In this document: piece by piece, positions 26,207-36,072 of the stretch
Layout of the letters: every line of letters begins with the position of its first letter
Position numbering within the stretch: position 1 is the first letter of the stretch
Assembly: GCF_947493735.1 (NCBI RefSeq)
Contig: NZ_CANLSL010000014.1
Location: 1-64,000 of the forward strand
DNA from: an uncultured Acinetobacter sp.
GTDB lineage: Bacteria; Pseudomonadota; Gammaproteobacteria; Pseudomonadales; Moraxellaceae
Length of the DNA: 64,000 bases
Direction of reading: 5' to 3'
The notes under the pieces: generated by a model
Database searches by the model: none
What the model was told of the DNA's origin: nothing
The model's input: the letters and a program-made list of their open reading frames with translations, nothing else
Position numbers and translations under genes: made by a program

Positions 26207-28249
26207 ATGTCTGTGGGTAGCCTGCTGAACGAGAAACAACAAGAAGCCATGCGCTATACGCAAGGACCGCTATTGGTTTTGGCGGGCGCAGGCTCGGGCA
26301 AAACCTCGGTAATCACGCAGAAAATTGCCTATTTGGTGCAAGAGTGCCGTATCCCTGCGCATCGCATTACCGCAGTGACATTTACCAATAAAGCCGCTCG
26401 TGAGATGAAAGAGCGTGTCACTCGGCATCTGTCCAAAGAACAATCCAAAGGGTTAAGCGTATCGACTTTCCATACTTTTGGACTCAACCTACTGCGAATC
26501 GAGCTAAAACACACGCCTCTGAAAAATAATTTTTCTATTCTAGATGCGGACGATTGCAAACGGATTCTGATGGATTTGATGCATCGGGACAATCTGGCAA
26601 ATGCCGACAGCAAAGAGCTCATCGCCAAAGCCATGAAGAAAATCTCGGATTGGAAAAATGATCTGATCTTGCCTGAGCAAGCGCATGTCACCTGTGAAAC
26701 TGAAGAAGATGTACAATTGGCGCATCTTTATCAACTCTATGAGCGCAATCTGCGTGCTTATAATGCGGTGGATTTTGATGACTTGATCGTGCTCCCAACA
26801 CGACTGCTACAAGACAATGCGGAAGTGCGGGATAAATGGCAAAATCGGGTGCGTTATCTACTCGTCGATGAGTATCAAGACACCAATACCGCACAATATA
26901 TGATGGTGAAATTACTGGTCGGTGTGATGGGGCAATTTACCGCCGTAGGTGATGATGACCAGTCGATCTACGCATGGCGTGGTGCAAAGCCTGAAAATAT
27001 GGCACTGCTCAAAGATGATTTCCCACGCTTAAAAGTGGTGAAATTGGAGCAAAATTATCGTTCGACCAATGTCATTTTGAATGCTGCCAATGCGGTGATT
27101 GGCAACAATCCGCATATTTTTGAAAAAGCCTTGTGGAGTGATAAAGGGCGTGGTGAAGCGATTCGGGTGATTACCTGTCGCAATGATGATGATGAAGCGG
27201 AACGTGTGGTCAAAGACTTGATTACCCACAAGCTGATGAATGGTAAAAATTGGAAAGATTATGCGGTGCTGTATCGTGGTAATTTCCAATCACGAGTGAT
27301 CGAAACACAGCTTCGTCAGATGCAAATTCCTTACAAACTTTCAGGCGGTCAGTCGTTCTTTGCTCGTGCAGAGATCAAAGACATCATGAGCTATCTGCGC
27401 TTGATCATTAATCCTGAAGATGACAGTGCATTTCTACGCATTATCAACACGCCAAAACGTGCGATTGGTCCTGTGACCTTAGAAAAGCTCGGCTTATTTG
27501 CGCAGGAAAATCATTTGTCTTTGCTTGGTGCATCTGCGGATCAACGCCTTGCCATGGTCTTGCCGAAAAAAGCCATGAGCCAGTTGCATGAGTTTGCCGA
27601 GTTTATTCAACGCTTTACCGAAGAATTACATGATCATGATGATCCTGTACCGTTGGTGCGCCAGTTCATTAATGAAGCGGGTTATGTCGATTATATTCGT
27701 GAAAATGCAGCCACACCTGCGCAAGAAAAGTCTAAATTCGACAATATCGAAAGCCTATATAGCAGTATTCAAAATCTGATCAATAAAGCTGAAGATGTCG
27801 ATGATCGCAATATTGAAAGTGCGATCCGCAAACTGGTGTTGATCGATATGCTCGAACAACAACAAGAAGAGCAAGATCAAGATAAAGTCAATCTATTGAC
27901 GTTACATGCGGCGAAAGGCTTAGAATTTCCTTATGTCTATATGATGGGCTTGGAGGAAGAATTACTACCGCATCGCAACTCGATCGCCAGTGAAACTATC
28001 GAAGAAGAACGTCGTCTAATGTATGTGGGCATTACTCGCGCCAAGCAAGGATTAACCATGACGTTGGCTGAGCAGCGCAAAAATGGGGGACAAATGAAGC
28101 AAATGTCACCGAGCCGTTTTTTAGATGAATTGCCACAGAATGACATAGAATGGTTAGGGCGGAAGAAGCCTGCGGGTGCGACAGATGTCGATCCAAAAGA
28201 GCAAGCTCGCCGTGCCATTGAAAATTTGAAAGCTTTGATGAAAAGATAA
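26207..28249 (+). CDS. rep: ATP-dependent DNA helicase Rep
   Basis: Rep is a superfamily 1A 3'-5' helicase that clears proteins and helps restart replication forks. The 680-residue product shows motif I GAGSGKT (~27-33), motif Ia VTFTNKAAREMKERV, motif II LLVDEYQDTN, motif III VGDDDQSIYAWRGA, motif IV YR, motif V LLTLHAAKGLEFPYV and motif VI RRLMYVGITRAK. The length matches Rep (~670) better than UvrD (~720), and the C-terminus lacks the long UvrD tail. AGGTG lies upstream of the ATG. dut follows on the same strand after ~60 nt. Confidence 0.93.
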   Translation: MSVGSLLNEKQQEAMRYTQGPLLVLAGAGSGKTSVITQKIAYLVQECRIPAHRITAVTFTNKAAREMKERVTRHLSKEQSKGLSVSTFHTFGLNLLRIELKHTPLKNNFSILDADDCKRILMDLMHRDNLANADSKELIAKAMKKISDWKNDLILPEQAHVTCETEEDVQLAHLYQLYERNLRAYNAVDFDDLIVLPTRLLQDNAEVRDKWQNRVRYLLVDEYQDTNTAQYMMVKLLVGVMGQFTAVGDDDQSIYAWRGAKPENMALLKDDFPRLKVVKLEQNYRSTNVILNAANAVIGNNPHIFEKALWSDKGRGEAIRVITCRNDDDEAERVVKDLITHKLMNGKNWKDYAVLYRGNFQSRVIETQLRQMQIPYKLSGGQSFFARAEIKDIMSYLRLIINPEDDSAFLRIINTPKRAIGPVTLEKLGLFAQENHLSLLGASADQRLAMVLPKKAMSQLHEFAEFIQRFTEELHDHDDPVPLVRQFINEAGYVDYIRENAATPAQEKSKFDNIESLYSSIQNLINKAEDVDDRNIESAIRKLVLIDMLEQQQEEQDQDKVNLLTLHAAKGLEFPYVYMMGLEEELLPHRNSIASETIEEERRLMYVGITRAKQGLTMTLAEQRKNGGQMKQMSPSRFLDELPQNDIEWLGRKKPAGATDVDPKEQARRAIENLKALMKR

Positions 28250-28309
28250 TTTTAGTCATTAAAAACGCTATCATTGATCAAATTTAGTCAGAAATTAAAA
28301 GGAAACAAT

Positions 28310-28762
28310 ATGAAAGTCCAAGTCAAAGTATTAGACGAGCGCCTCGGCACACAATGGGAAATGCCAAACTACGCAACTGTCGGTTCGGCAGGGCTTGATC
28401 TGCGTGCCTGTTTGGATGAAGCGATCATTATTGCGGTTGGTCAGACAGTGTTGGTGAAAACAGGTTTGTCGATCTATATCGAAGATCCGCATTTTGCAGG
28501 TTTGATTTTGCCACGTTCAGGGCTTGGACATAAGCACGGAATTGTACTTGGTAACTTGGTTGGTTTGATTGATTCAGACTATCAGGGCGAGCTGATGGTA
28601 TCGGTGTGGAATCGTGGGCAGGCGGATTTTGTCCTTGAACCGGGCGAGCGTTTGGCACAATATGTGGTTGTCCCAGTGCAACAAGTGCAGTTTGATATTG
28701 TTGAAGAATTTGAACAATCCGGACGTGGTGCAGGTGGCTTTGGTCATACTGGAACAAGATAA
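28310..28762 (+). CDS. dut: dUTP diphosphatase
   Basis: Dut hydrolyses dUTP to dUMP, keeping uracil out of DNA and supplying dTMP synthesis. The 150-residue trimeric-type enzyme has its five motifs: [32 protein letters not shown] with the catalytic Asp, GERLAQYVV, and the flexible C-terminal [10 protein letters not shown] start it at the ATG at 28310 with AGGAAAC upstream; an in-frame start at 28274 would add 12 unlikely residues. algC follows 35 nt downstream and argB further on, the order also known from Pseudomonas. Confidence 0.97.
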   Translation: MKVQVKVLDERLGTQWEMPNYATVGSAGLDLRACLDEAIIIAVGQTVLVKTGLSIYIEDPHFAGLILPRSGLGHKHGIVLGNLVGLIDSDYQGELMVSVWNRGQADFVLEPGERLAQYVVVPVQQVQFDIVEEFEQSGRGAGGFGHTGTR

Positions 28763-28797
28763 AATATCCTGATTTTGAATGAATTAGACGCTAAGCG

Positions 28798-30249
28798 ATG
28801 AGTGAGCAATTCCAATCTACGACGGTGGCATCTGTGTCTCGACAAATTTTCCGAGCGTATGACATTCGGGGAAAAGTTACGCAGTTGTCAGATGGGTTGG
28901 TCGCTCAAATTGGCAAAGCACTTGCCACACAGTTTATCCGTGCGCATCAACAACAAGTCGTCATTGGTTATGATGCACGGTTTAGCAGTTACGAATTTTC
29001 AGAAATTATTACAGAACAATTGACTGCATCAGGAATGGATGTTGTTCAAATCGGTTGTGTCAGTTCGCCATTACTCTATTTCACTGCCAAGCGTTTTGGT
29101 GGCAATGGCATCATGATCACCGCAAGCCATAACCCTGCGACAGATAATGGCTTTAAATGGTTGTGTCAGCATCTTCCGCCAACCGATGAGCAGATTCAAG
29201 ACGTGGCTGATTTGATTGAATCACGAAATTTTCAAAGCTTCTCTCATCGTGGCAAAGTCACCACTATTGATGCAAAAGCAGACTATTTTTCATACTTAAA
29301 GCAAGATATAAAATTAAAAAGTAATCAACGTATTTGTATTGATGGTTTGCACGGTTCAGCAGGTGAAATTGCTCAAACTGCCTTAGAAAATTTTGGCTGT
29401 AAAGTGACCGCTTTAAATTGCTATGCAGATGGCAACTTTCCAGATGGTGCACCTGACCCAAGCGATTTCAAACGCTTAGAAGCATTACAAAAAGCCGTGC
29501 TTGATTCAAAGTCGGTGATGGGTATCGCCTTAGATGGTGATGGTGATCGAGTCGTCGTGATTGATGAACTCGGTCAATGGATTAGTCCGGATCGGTTGAT
29601 GTGTGCTTTTGCCAAAATTTGTTTAACGGATCAAAAAGTAAAGCCGTCTGCTGAGATCGTCTTTGATGTGAAGTGTTCGACGATGATTGCACAAACTGTG
29701 GCTCGTTATCATGGTCGTAGCCATATGCTTCGTACAGGCAGTAGTTTTCTAAGGCATTATATTGCTGCGCAGTCTGCGGTATTTGGCGGTGAGTATGCAG
29801 GGCATTATGTGTTCAATGATGGTCGTGGTCTAGGCTACGATGATGGATTGTATGCGGCACTGCGTTTACTGGAATATCTTGAATCGACACAGCAAAGTCT
29901 AAGTACATTGTTAGCAGAATTCCCTGAACGTACCTCAAGTCCTGATATCTATATTGATGCGAACGGTATAGATCGTGAGCAACTTTTTGCACATATTCAG
30001 GATTATATTCACAATAATTTAAGTCGGGTCGATGCGGAGTCGATGACTTTAAGTTGTGTTGATGGTATTCGATTGGATTTCCCATATGGTTTTGGCATTA
30101 TCCGTGCGTCCAATACAGGTGAATATTTTACCGTGCGTTTTGAAGCCGATGATGCCTTGCATTTAGCGAAGATTAGAGCATTTTTTGTAGAGATGGTGCA
30201 TACTATCTCACCGCATTTTGCCCAAGCTTTGCAAGAGATTGCAGCTTAG
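28798..30249 (+). CDS. algC: phosphomannomutase/phosphoglucomutase
   Basis: AlgC interconverts the 1- and 6-phosphates of mannose and glucose, feeding lipooligosaccharide, capsule and other polysaccharide synthesis. The 483-residue alpha-D-phosphohexomutase has FRAYDIRGKV near the N-terminus, the phosphoserine loop TASHNPATDNGFK (~109-121), the metal loop DGDGDRVV (~246-253), the sugar-specificity loop GGEYAGH, and the phosphate-binding RASNTGEY (~434-441). It is co-oriented with dut and argB. Confidence 0.95.
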   Translation: MSEQFQSTTVASVSRQIFRAYDIRGKVTQLSDGLVAQIGKALATQFIRAHQQQVVIGYDARFSSYEFSEIITEQLTASGMDVVQIGCVSSPLLYFTAKRFGGNGIMITASHNPATDNGFKWLCQHLPPTDEQIQDVADLIESRNFQSFSHRGKVTTIDAKADYFSYLKQDIKLKSNQRICIDGLHGSAGEIAQTALENFGCKVTALNCYADGNFPDGAPDPSDFKRLEALQKAVLDSKSVMGIALDGDGDRVVVIDELGQWISPDRLMCAFAKICLTDQKVKPSAEIVFDVKCSTMIAQTVARYHGRSHMLRTGSSFLRHYIAAQSAVFGGEYAGHYVFNDGRGLGYDDGLYAALRLLEYLESTQQSLSTLLAEFPERTSSPDIYIDANGIDREQLFAHIQDYIHNNLSRVDAESMTLSCVDGIRLDFPYGFGIIRASNTGEYFTVRFEADDALHLAKIRAFFVEMVHTISPHFAQALQEIAA

Positions 30250-30319
30250 CTTTTATGTCATTTTGTGTATTTGTTTCTAGCAGTTGTTGCTAATATTTGT
30301 TTTTTTATATGTGTTTTAG

Positions 30320-31228
<909 letters not shown>

Positions 31229-31253
31229 TTTCAAGCTGATTTTAAGTGTTTTG

Positions 31254-31278
31254 AAAAGGTCGCTTAGTGCGGCTTTTT
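31254..31278 (+). terminator. terminator downstream of argB
   Basis: AAAAGGTCGC pairs with GCGGCTTTTT (two G-U pairs) around a 5-nt loop, ending in a T-run. Confidence 0.75.
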
Positions 31279-31399
31279 CTGTTTTTTGAGTTGAAGACTT
31301 TTATTTGACTGTTTTTTGAATTGTCATTAATCGCTCATGATTTAGTCATCTATTTGTCATCTGTCGCTTCTATCGTAAGCAAAACGAGGAGTGAACAAT

Positions 31400-32260
31400 A
31401 TGTTAGAAAAACTCAATCAATTTCGCCCAATGCTACCATCACCAAAACAATTCCCTTTTGCCAAAAATCTTCCCCTGCCTAAAGGCAACCCTTTATCGAA
31501 TTTTCCATTAGCCAATAAACTGCCACTGAATAAAAATAAAAGCCAACAAACCCATTTTCGATTTGAATGGGTTGATGATTTAAAGCAACTACGTGAAGTC
31601 CAACAATTCCGTGCAGCACAATTTTCTGATCAATTTGGCATCTCTTTCGAGCAAGAAATTGATCAAGATATTTATGATTTTGGCTGTGAACATGCGGTGC
31701 TTCGTGAAAAATGGTCAGGTGAAATCGTTGCTTATACACGGTTAAAATTATTCCAAGGGCATGAAGTTGGGCATAGTTATAGCGCCCAAGAGTTCAACGT
31801 CATTCCACATCTTGCAAACTGTTCTAACATTGTTGAAGTCGGTCGTACTTGCGTCCATCCACGATTCCGTTCGGGTAAAGCATTGTCGATGCTTTGGCTG
31901 AATCTTGCACCAAAAGTATTATGGAGCATGCGTGCAAAGCATTTTATCGGCTGTGTCAGTATTCGTTTGGAAGATAATTTGGCACGTGCTTATCATACGC
32001 ATCAATTACTTCAACAATTGAGTCCTGAGCAAAGTATCGATATTCAAGCGATAAATGCATTCACACCACAAGTGCCAAGTTTTAGCTTGCCACATGAGGA
32101 GCGTATGCCGAAGCTATTCGATGTGTATTTGAATATGCAAGCGAAACTTTCTAAGCAAGCTTTTTATGATGAAGATTTCAACTGCTTAGATTATTTCGTC
32201 TACCTTGAAATGAATGAAGCAGCAAAAAGCTTTGTCATGAACAAAATGATTCAGCGTTAA
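31400..32260 (+). CDS. OlsB-like GNAT acyltransferase
   Basis: A 286-residue protein of the acyl-ACP-dependent N-acyltransferase (OlsB / hemolysin-like) branch of the GNAT superfamily. Typical segments are REVQQFRAAQFSDQFG, FGCEHAVLREKWSGEIVAY and the conserved VEVGRTCVHPRFRSG (~152-166), followed by the LSMLW helix. OlsB makes lyso-ornithine lipid from ornithine and a 3-hydroxyacyl-ACP. No OlsA-type partner is adjacent, so the product is uncertain. The first ~50 residues are unusual: proline-rich with short internal repeats (KNLPLPK, NKLPLNK). Start: ATG at 31400 with GAGGAG upstream. A GTG at 31391 is also in frame. Confidence 0.7.
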   Translation: MLEKLNQFRPMLPSPKQFPFAKNLPLPKGNPLSNFPLANKLPLNKNKSQQTHFRFEWVDDLKQLREVQQFRAAQFSDQFGISFEQEIDQDIYDFGCEHAVLREKWSGEIVAYTRLKLFQGHEVGHSYSAQEFNVIPHLANCSNIVEVGRTCVHPRFRSGKALSMLWLNLAPKVLWSMRAKHFIGCVSIRLEDNLARAYHTHQLLQQLSPEQSIDIQAINAFTPQVPSFSLPHEERMPKLFDVYLNMQAKLSKQAFYDEDFNCLDYFVYLEMNEAAKSFVMNKMIQR

Positions 32261-32414
32261 GACGGTATCAGTTTTATAACAACTCTGGATATCTTTATTC
32301 AAAAAAAACTTGAGCAGACACAACAATATTTCATATATTGGATGAAAGACAGCAAAGCTTGAAGTATTTATTTTAAGCTTCTGTAAGACCAACCTACCAA
32401 AATAGTGAAAATTT

Positions 32415-33263
32415 ATGTGTCAATTGCTCGGAATGAATTGCGCCACACCTACCGACATCGATTTTTCGTTTCGAGGATTTTCGCAGCGTGCGGGTGCAAC
32501 ATCGGATCACTCTGATGGTTTTGGTATTGCTTTTTTTGAAGAAAAAGCCTGTCGATTGTTTGTTGACAATCATTCTGCTTTACAGTCACCAATTGCAAAT
32601 CTGATTCGTAATTATCCGATCAAATCACGCAATGTAATTGCGCACATTCGAAAGGCTACACAAGGTCAGATTAACCTTGAAAATTCACACCCATTCGTAC
32701 GTGAGCTATGGGGCAGACATTGGATTTTTGCGCATAATGGTGACCTTTTAAATTTTAATCCCGAGCTCACAGGTCGATTCCAACCCGTTGGTGATACTGA
32801 TAGTGAATTGGCATTTTGTTATGTGCTAGACCAGTTGGCACTAAGATTCGGCAATGAACATCCAAGCCTTGAAGATATTTTTGAATATTTACAACAGATT
32901 TGTCCTAAGGTTGCTGAGCACGGTACTTTCAATTTCTTTTTATCCAATGGGCAAGCTTTATTTAGCTATGCTACCACTAAGCTACATTGGCTGATTCGTG
33001 AATATCCATTTCAACATGCAAAGCTCATCGACTTAGATGTCGATATCGACTTTAGCACAGTGACGACACCAGAAGATCGTGTCGCTGTGATTACCACAGA
33101 GCCATTAACAGATAACGAACTGTGGCAGGCTTATCAGCCCGGTGAGATGATTGTATTTAAAGATGGCAAAATTGAGTTGCAAGCAATAACACTGGTTGAG
33201 CGTTTGGAACGTGAAAAGCATGATCCGAGTTTGGTGAGAAAGACGCGTGCGGATGCTTATTGA
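32415..33263 (+). CDS. class II glutamine amidotransferase (YafJ-like)
   Basis: A 282-residue stand-alone N-terminal nucleophile glutaminase. After Met removal the protein starts with Cys (MCQLLGMNC), the nucleophile of class II amidotransferases. Other family elements are RAGATSDHSDGFGIAFF, IAHIRKATQG (~74-83), HNGDLLNF, and VGDTDSELAF. Relatives such as E. coli YafJ hydrolyse glutamine but their acceptor is unknown. It is monocistronic between the OlsB-like gene and a bidirectional terminator. Confidence 0.85.
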   Translation: MCQLLGMNCATPTDIDFSFRGFSQRAGATSDHSDGFGIAFFEEKACRLFVDNHSALQSPIANLIRNYPIKSRNVIAHIRKATQGQINLENSHPFVRELWGRHWIFAHNGDLLNFNPELTGRFQPVGDTDSELAFCYVLDQLALRFGNEHPSLEDIFEYLQQICPKVAEHGTFNFFLSNGQALFSYATTKLHWLIREYPFQHAKLIDLDVDIDFSTVTTPEDRVAVITTEPLTDNELWQAYQPGEMIVFKDGKIELQAITLVERLEREKHDPSLVRKTRADAY

Positions 33264-33290
33264 TATTGATCGTTACTTTGAATGTAATAA

Positions 33291-33315
33291 AAAATCAGCC
33301 AAATTGGCTGATTTT
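33291..33315. terminator. bidirectional terminator, amidotransferase / DUF962 gene
   Basis: AAAATCAGCC and its complement surround a 5-nt loop, with A-run left and T-run right, between convergent genes. Confidence 0.85.
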
Positions 33316-33326
33316 TTATAGCGTGT

Positions 33327-33773
33327 TTAATTTAGTGCAGGATTGCGAAAACGCCATTTAGGTAGGGCTTTGCCCAAAAACGCATCCATACACCACACAG
33401 GACCAACGAGGAGGAATTGCAAATCTTTAAAGAAAGATGGCTTTTTACCTTCTACTTTGTGTCCATAAAATTGGCCAATCCAAGCAATCACAAACATCGC
33501 AAAGTAAAAACTCTTACCGACAGGCAGAATGATTACCAATGTCGTCATCATCGCAAGCAAGGCCGCCATTGCGATTGCCAGTACCAAATCCAATCGAGCA
33601 TAAAACACGAGGCTTAAAACCAATAATAAAGCGGTAAGCAGGGCGCTAAAGTGCATCAAAATCCCGATAATGGTAAAAAGTATCGCAGGAACACAAACCC
33701 AGTGAATTACCTTATTTGTCGCATTCTGGTGGCTCTCGTTATATTCAGATAGCCAATCTTGAATTGTTTTCAT
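33327..33773 (-). CDS. DUF962 / Mpo1-like membrane protein
   Basis: A 148-residue protein of the DUF962 family, whose yeast member Mpo1 is an Fe(II)-dependent dioxygenase acting on 2-hydroxy fatty acids. It shows the conserved histidine pattern SHQNATNKVIHW (~16-27) and the second site FYGHKVEGKKPSF (~102-114), with about four hydrophobic helices. I start it at the ATG at 33773 (MKTIQDWL), preceded by GAGGGAG. An upstream in-frame start at 33842 lacks support. Its job in bacteria is not established; fatty-acid alpha-oxidation is an inference. Confidence 0.8.
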   Translation of the reverse strand: MKTIQDWLSEYNESHQNATNKVIHWVCVPAILFTIIGILMHFSALLTALLLVLSLVFYARLDLVLAIAMAALLAMMTTLVIILPVGKSFYFAMFVIAWIGQFYGHKVEGKKPSFFKDLQFLLVGPVWCMDAFLGKALPKWRFRNPALN

Positions 33774-33945
33774 CACGCTCCCTCGCATTGCAGTCAACTC
33801 TGTCTTTAATGTATCGCCCTGCGTAAGAAACTGCAATATCAAAACAGCTCAAATACTACTTTGAGTAGCATTTTATATATCAGATTTTCGATATAAAAAA
33901 TGCCACTAGTAAATAGTGGCTTTTGGAACATTTTAAAAATCAGAA

Positions 33946-34572
33946 TTAAGAATTCGGACCTTCAACACGTTCGATAGATACTTTACCTAGACCTGCACCA
34001 GTAATACCAATTGCTTTGGCAGCGCCGTAAGATAAGTCAACAACACGATTGCCATGGAATGGACCACGATCATTGACTTTAACAATTACGCTCTTACCAT
34101 TGCTCTTATTTGTTACACGGATATAGCAGTTTAAAGGTAGGGTACGGTGTGCTGCAGTCAAAGCGTTCATGTCGAAACGCTCACCGCTTGCAGTTTTACG
34201 GCCATGAAACTGGCGACCATACCAAGATGCCACACCACTTTGCGTGAATTTTTTCACAGTGTTTGAGGCAACAGTATTCAATTTTTCAATGATACTTGGC
34301 TCTTCAGGAACTTCGATTTTTGCTGCAACCACTTGTTTGTTTACAACACGGTTGTTTGCAGATTCAGTAATGCTTAAACCAGTTAGAGCATCACCATTTC
34401 CTTTAAATAAGCTATCACTTAAAGCTTGGAAATCTTTATCGAGGACTTTAGATGCCAAATTGGTTTTGTCTGTAGCATTGACAAAATTGGTGGTTGGTAA
34501 TAATTCAGCTTGGCTTTGAGATGTAAAACCAGCTGCAATAATCAATAAAATAGTACTTAAAGACTTTTGCAC
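33946..34572 (-). CDS. rlpA: RlpA-like septal lytic transglycosylase
   Basis: RlpA has a double-psi beta-barrel domain and, in Pseudomonas, cleaves peptidoglycan strands lacking stem peptides during daughter-cell separation. I use the GTG at 34572, which has AGGAG 7 nt upstream and gives a good signal peptide (STILLIIAAGFTSQSQA); the open frame reaches back to 34680. The product is 208 residues. The catalytic domain (~115-208) has GVASWYGRQFHGRKTASGE, AAHRTLP and VNDRGPF, keeping the Glu, His and Asp noted as important. It lacks both a lipobox and a C-terminal SPOR domain. Part of a rodA-mltB-rlpA cell-wall cluster. Confidence 0.88.
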   Translation of the reverse strand: MQKSLSTILLIIAAGFTSQSQAELLPTTNFVNATDKTNLASKVLDKDFQALSDSLFKGNGDALTGLSITESANNRVVNKQVVAAKIEVPEEPSIIEKLNTVASNTVKKFTQSGVASWYGRQFHGRKTASGERFDMNALTAAHRTLPLNCYIRVTNKSNGKSVIVKVNDRGPFHGNRVVDLSYGAAKAIGITGAGLGKVSIERVEGPNS

Positions 34573-34868
34573 GCGACGACTCCTATATACGACCAATATG
34601 TGACTGAAATTGCTTAAATAAAAACCAAATCTTCTATTTAAGTATGCATCCAGTGCATTGATCGCATAATTAATATGCATGATGCGATCTTCAGAATTGA
34701 GTGGATAGTAATGGTTCGCTTTTGTATTTGTCTATGTTTAAACTGTATAAATTTGCAAAAAGTAACTTTTTCTCGCAATTTGTGATTAAAAAATAATCAA
34801 AATTGTAACATAATATTTAAAATAGCCTAAAACTAAAACTACGTCTCAAAATATCATTTGACTTTTTG

Positions 34869-34904
34869 AAAAGTGTCAAAAATTTAGAGCTTCTGACACT
34901 TTTT
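34869..34904 (-). terminator. weak terminator downstream of mltB
   Basis: AAAAGTGTCA pairs perfectly with TGACACTTTT across a 15-nt loop, then a C and A-rich sequence on the minus strand. Its position 16 nt after the mltB stop fits; the T-tract is short. Confidence 0.5.
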
Positions 34905-34919
34905 GTTGATCCGCCAAAC

Positions 34920-35915
34920 TTAACGATTTGCGACTTCTTCACCAAGTTGCCAAACAGCGGATGCATACATACGACTTGGGTTGTAGCCGATGATGCTGTT
35001 GAAGTTTGGGAAAGTGAGCCAGTATTGTGGCCCTGAAACTTCGTCGAGGCGGATCACGTGTACCATATCCATAGAGTCGAGCTTGACTGATGGGTTGATC
35101 GGACGGACACCAAGTTTACTCAACTCACCCGCAAGATATGGTTTTGCCGTGCGAAGGTCGGGTGCAATGACTTGGGTGTCATCTGTCCCTGTATAGATTG
35201 CTCGGATTGCGACAGGTTGACCTGTTTGCCAGCCATGTTTAGAGATAAAGTTGGCAATCGAACCAATCGCATCCCCAGCAGAGTTTTCGAGATCAATATG
35301 ACCATTGCCATCAAAGTCTACGCCAAGTTTGGTGATGTTCGTTGGCATAAACTGCGGAAAGCCGATTGCACCTGCATAAGAGCCTTTCACGCTTGATGTG
35401 ACTCGCCCATCTTGATAGGTCCATGCGATCAGCGCAGCCAGCTCATCTTGGAAATAATCGGCACGACGTGGATAACCAAAGGCGAGGGTCGCTAGCGCAT
35501 CACGTGTGATGAATGAACCTTTATTGGCACCGTAGCCTGTTTCTACACCTAAAATGCCTAGAATGATTGACTGAGGGACACCATAAGTTTGTTCTGCACG
35601 ACGTAGCGCACTGGCATATTGATTTTTAAAACGCACACCACGTTGAATCGTGCCTTCAACCAAGAAGTTTTCACGATACTCATACCACGGCTTACTTTCG
35701 CCAGGTTTTGCCATAATGCTTAAGATGCGATCAATATTTTGTGCGCCTGACATGGCATTATCAATTTGCGCAGAAGTTAAGCCATGTTGTTGCATTGCTT
35801 TGGCTTTGAATGAGAGATAGTTTGGATGGGTAATAAAGTCGTTTGCAAAGCTTGCTGTGATCGAAAATGCGCTTAAGCCAAGCGCAAGCATTGCTTTTTT
35901 ATAAAAATGGGTCAT
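34920..35915 (-). CDS. mltB: lytic murein transglycosylase B
   Basis: MltB cleaves the MurNAc-GlcNAc bond of peptidoglycan with formation of an anhydro product, allowing wall growth and recycling. The 331-residue protein has a signal peptide (MLALGLSAFSITASFA) without a lipobox, so it is probably soluble in the periplasm. The catalytic Glu is in ILGVETGYGANKGSF (~118-132). Other family motifs are YPRRADYFQDEL, YAGAIGFPQFMPT and DFDGNGHIDL. GGAG precedes the ATG. It lies between rodA and rlpA, all leftward, a known peptidoglycan neighbourhood. Confidence 0.93.
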   Translation of the reverse strand: MTHFYKKAMLALGLSAFSITASFANDFITHPNYLSFKAKAMQQHGLTSAQIDNAMSGAQNIDRILSIMAKPGESKPWYEYRENFLVEGTIQRGVRFKNQYASALRRAEQTYGVPQSIILGILGVETGYGANKGSFITRDALATLAFGYPRRADYFQDELAALIAWTYQDGRVTSSVKGSYAGAIGFPQFMPTNITKLGVDFDGNGHIDLENSAGDAIGSIANFISKHGWQTGQPVAIRAIYTGTDDTQVIAPDLRTAKPYLAGELSKLGVRPINPSVKLDSMDMVHVIRLDEVSGPQYWLTFPNFNSIIGYNPSRMYASAVWQLGEEVANR

Positions 35916-36072
35916 TAACTTTATTCTCCGTAAATCTGATATAAAATTTCGATATAGATGCTTATCAATATGTTGAGCTAAACATTCGCAGATCTATTTT
36001 AAAACTGATAAATCGTAAAAGCCCTGTATCTGAAAGAAGATGCACCTTAAAACCGATGTACTTTAAAATAGA

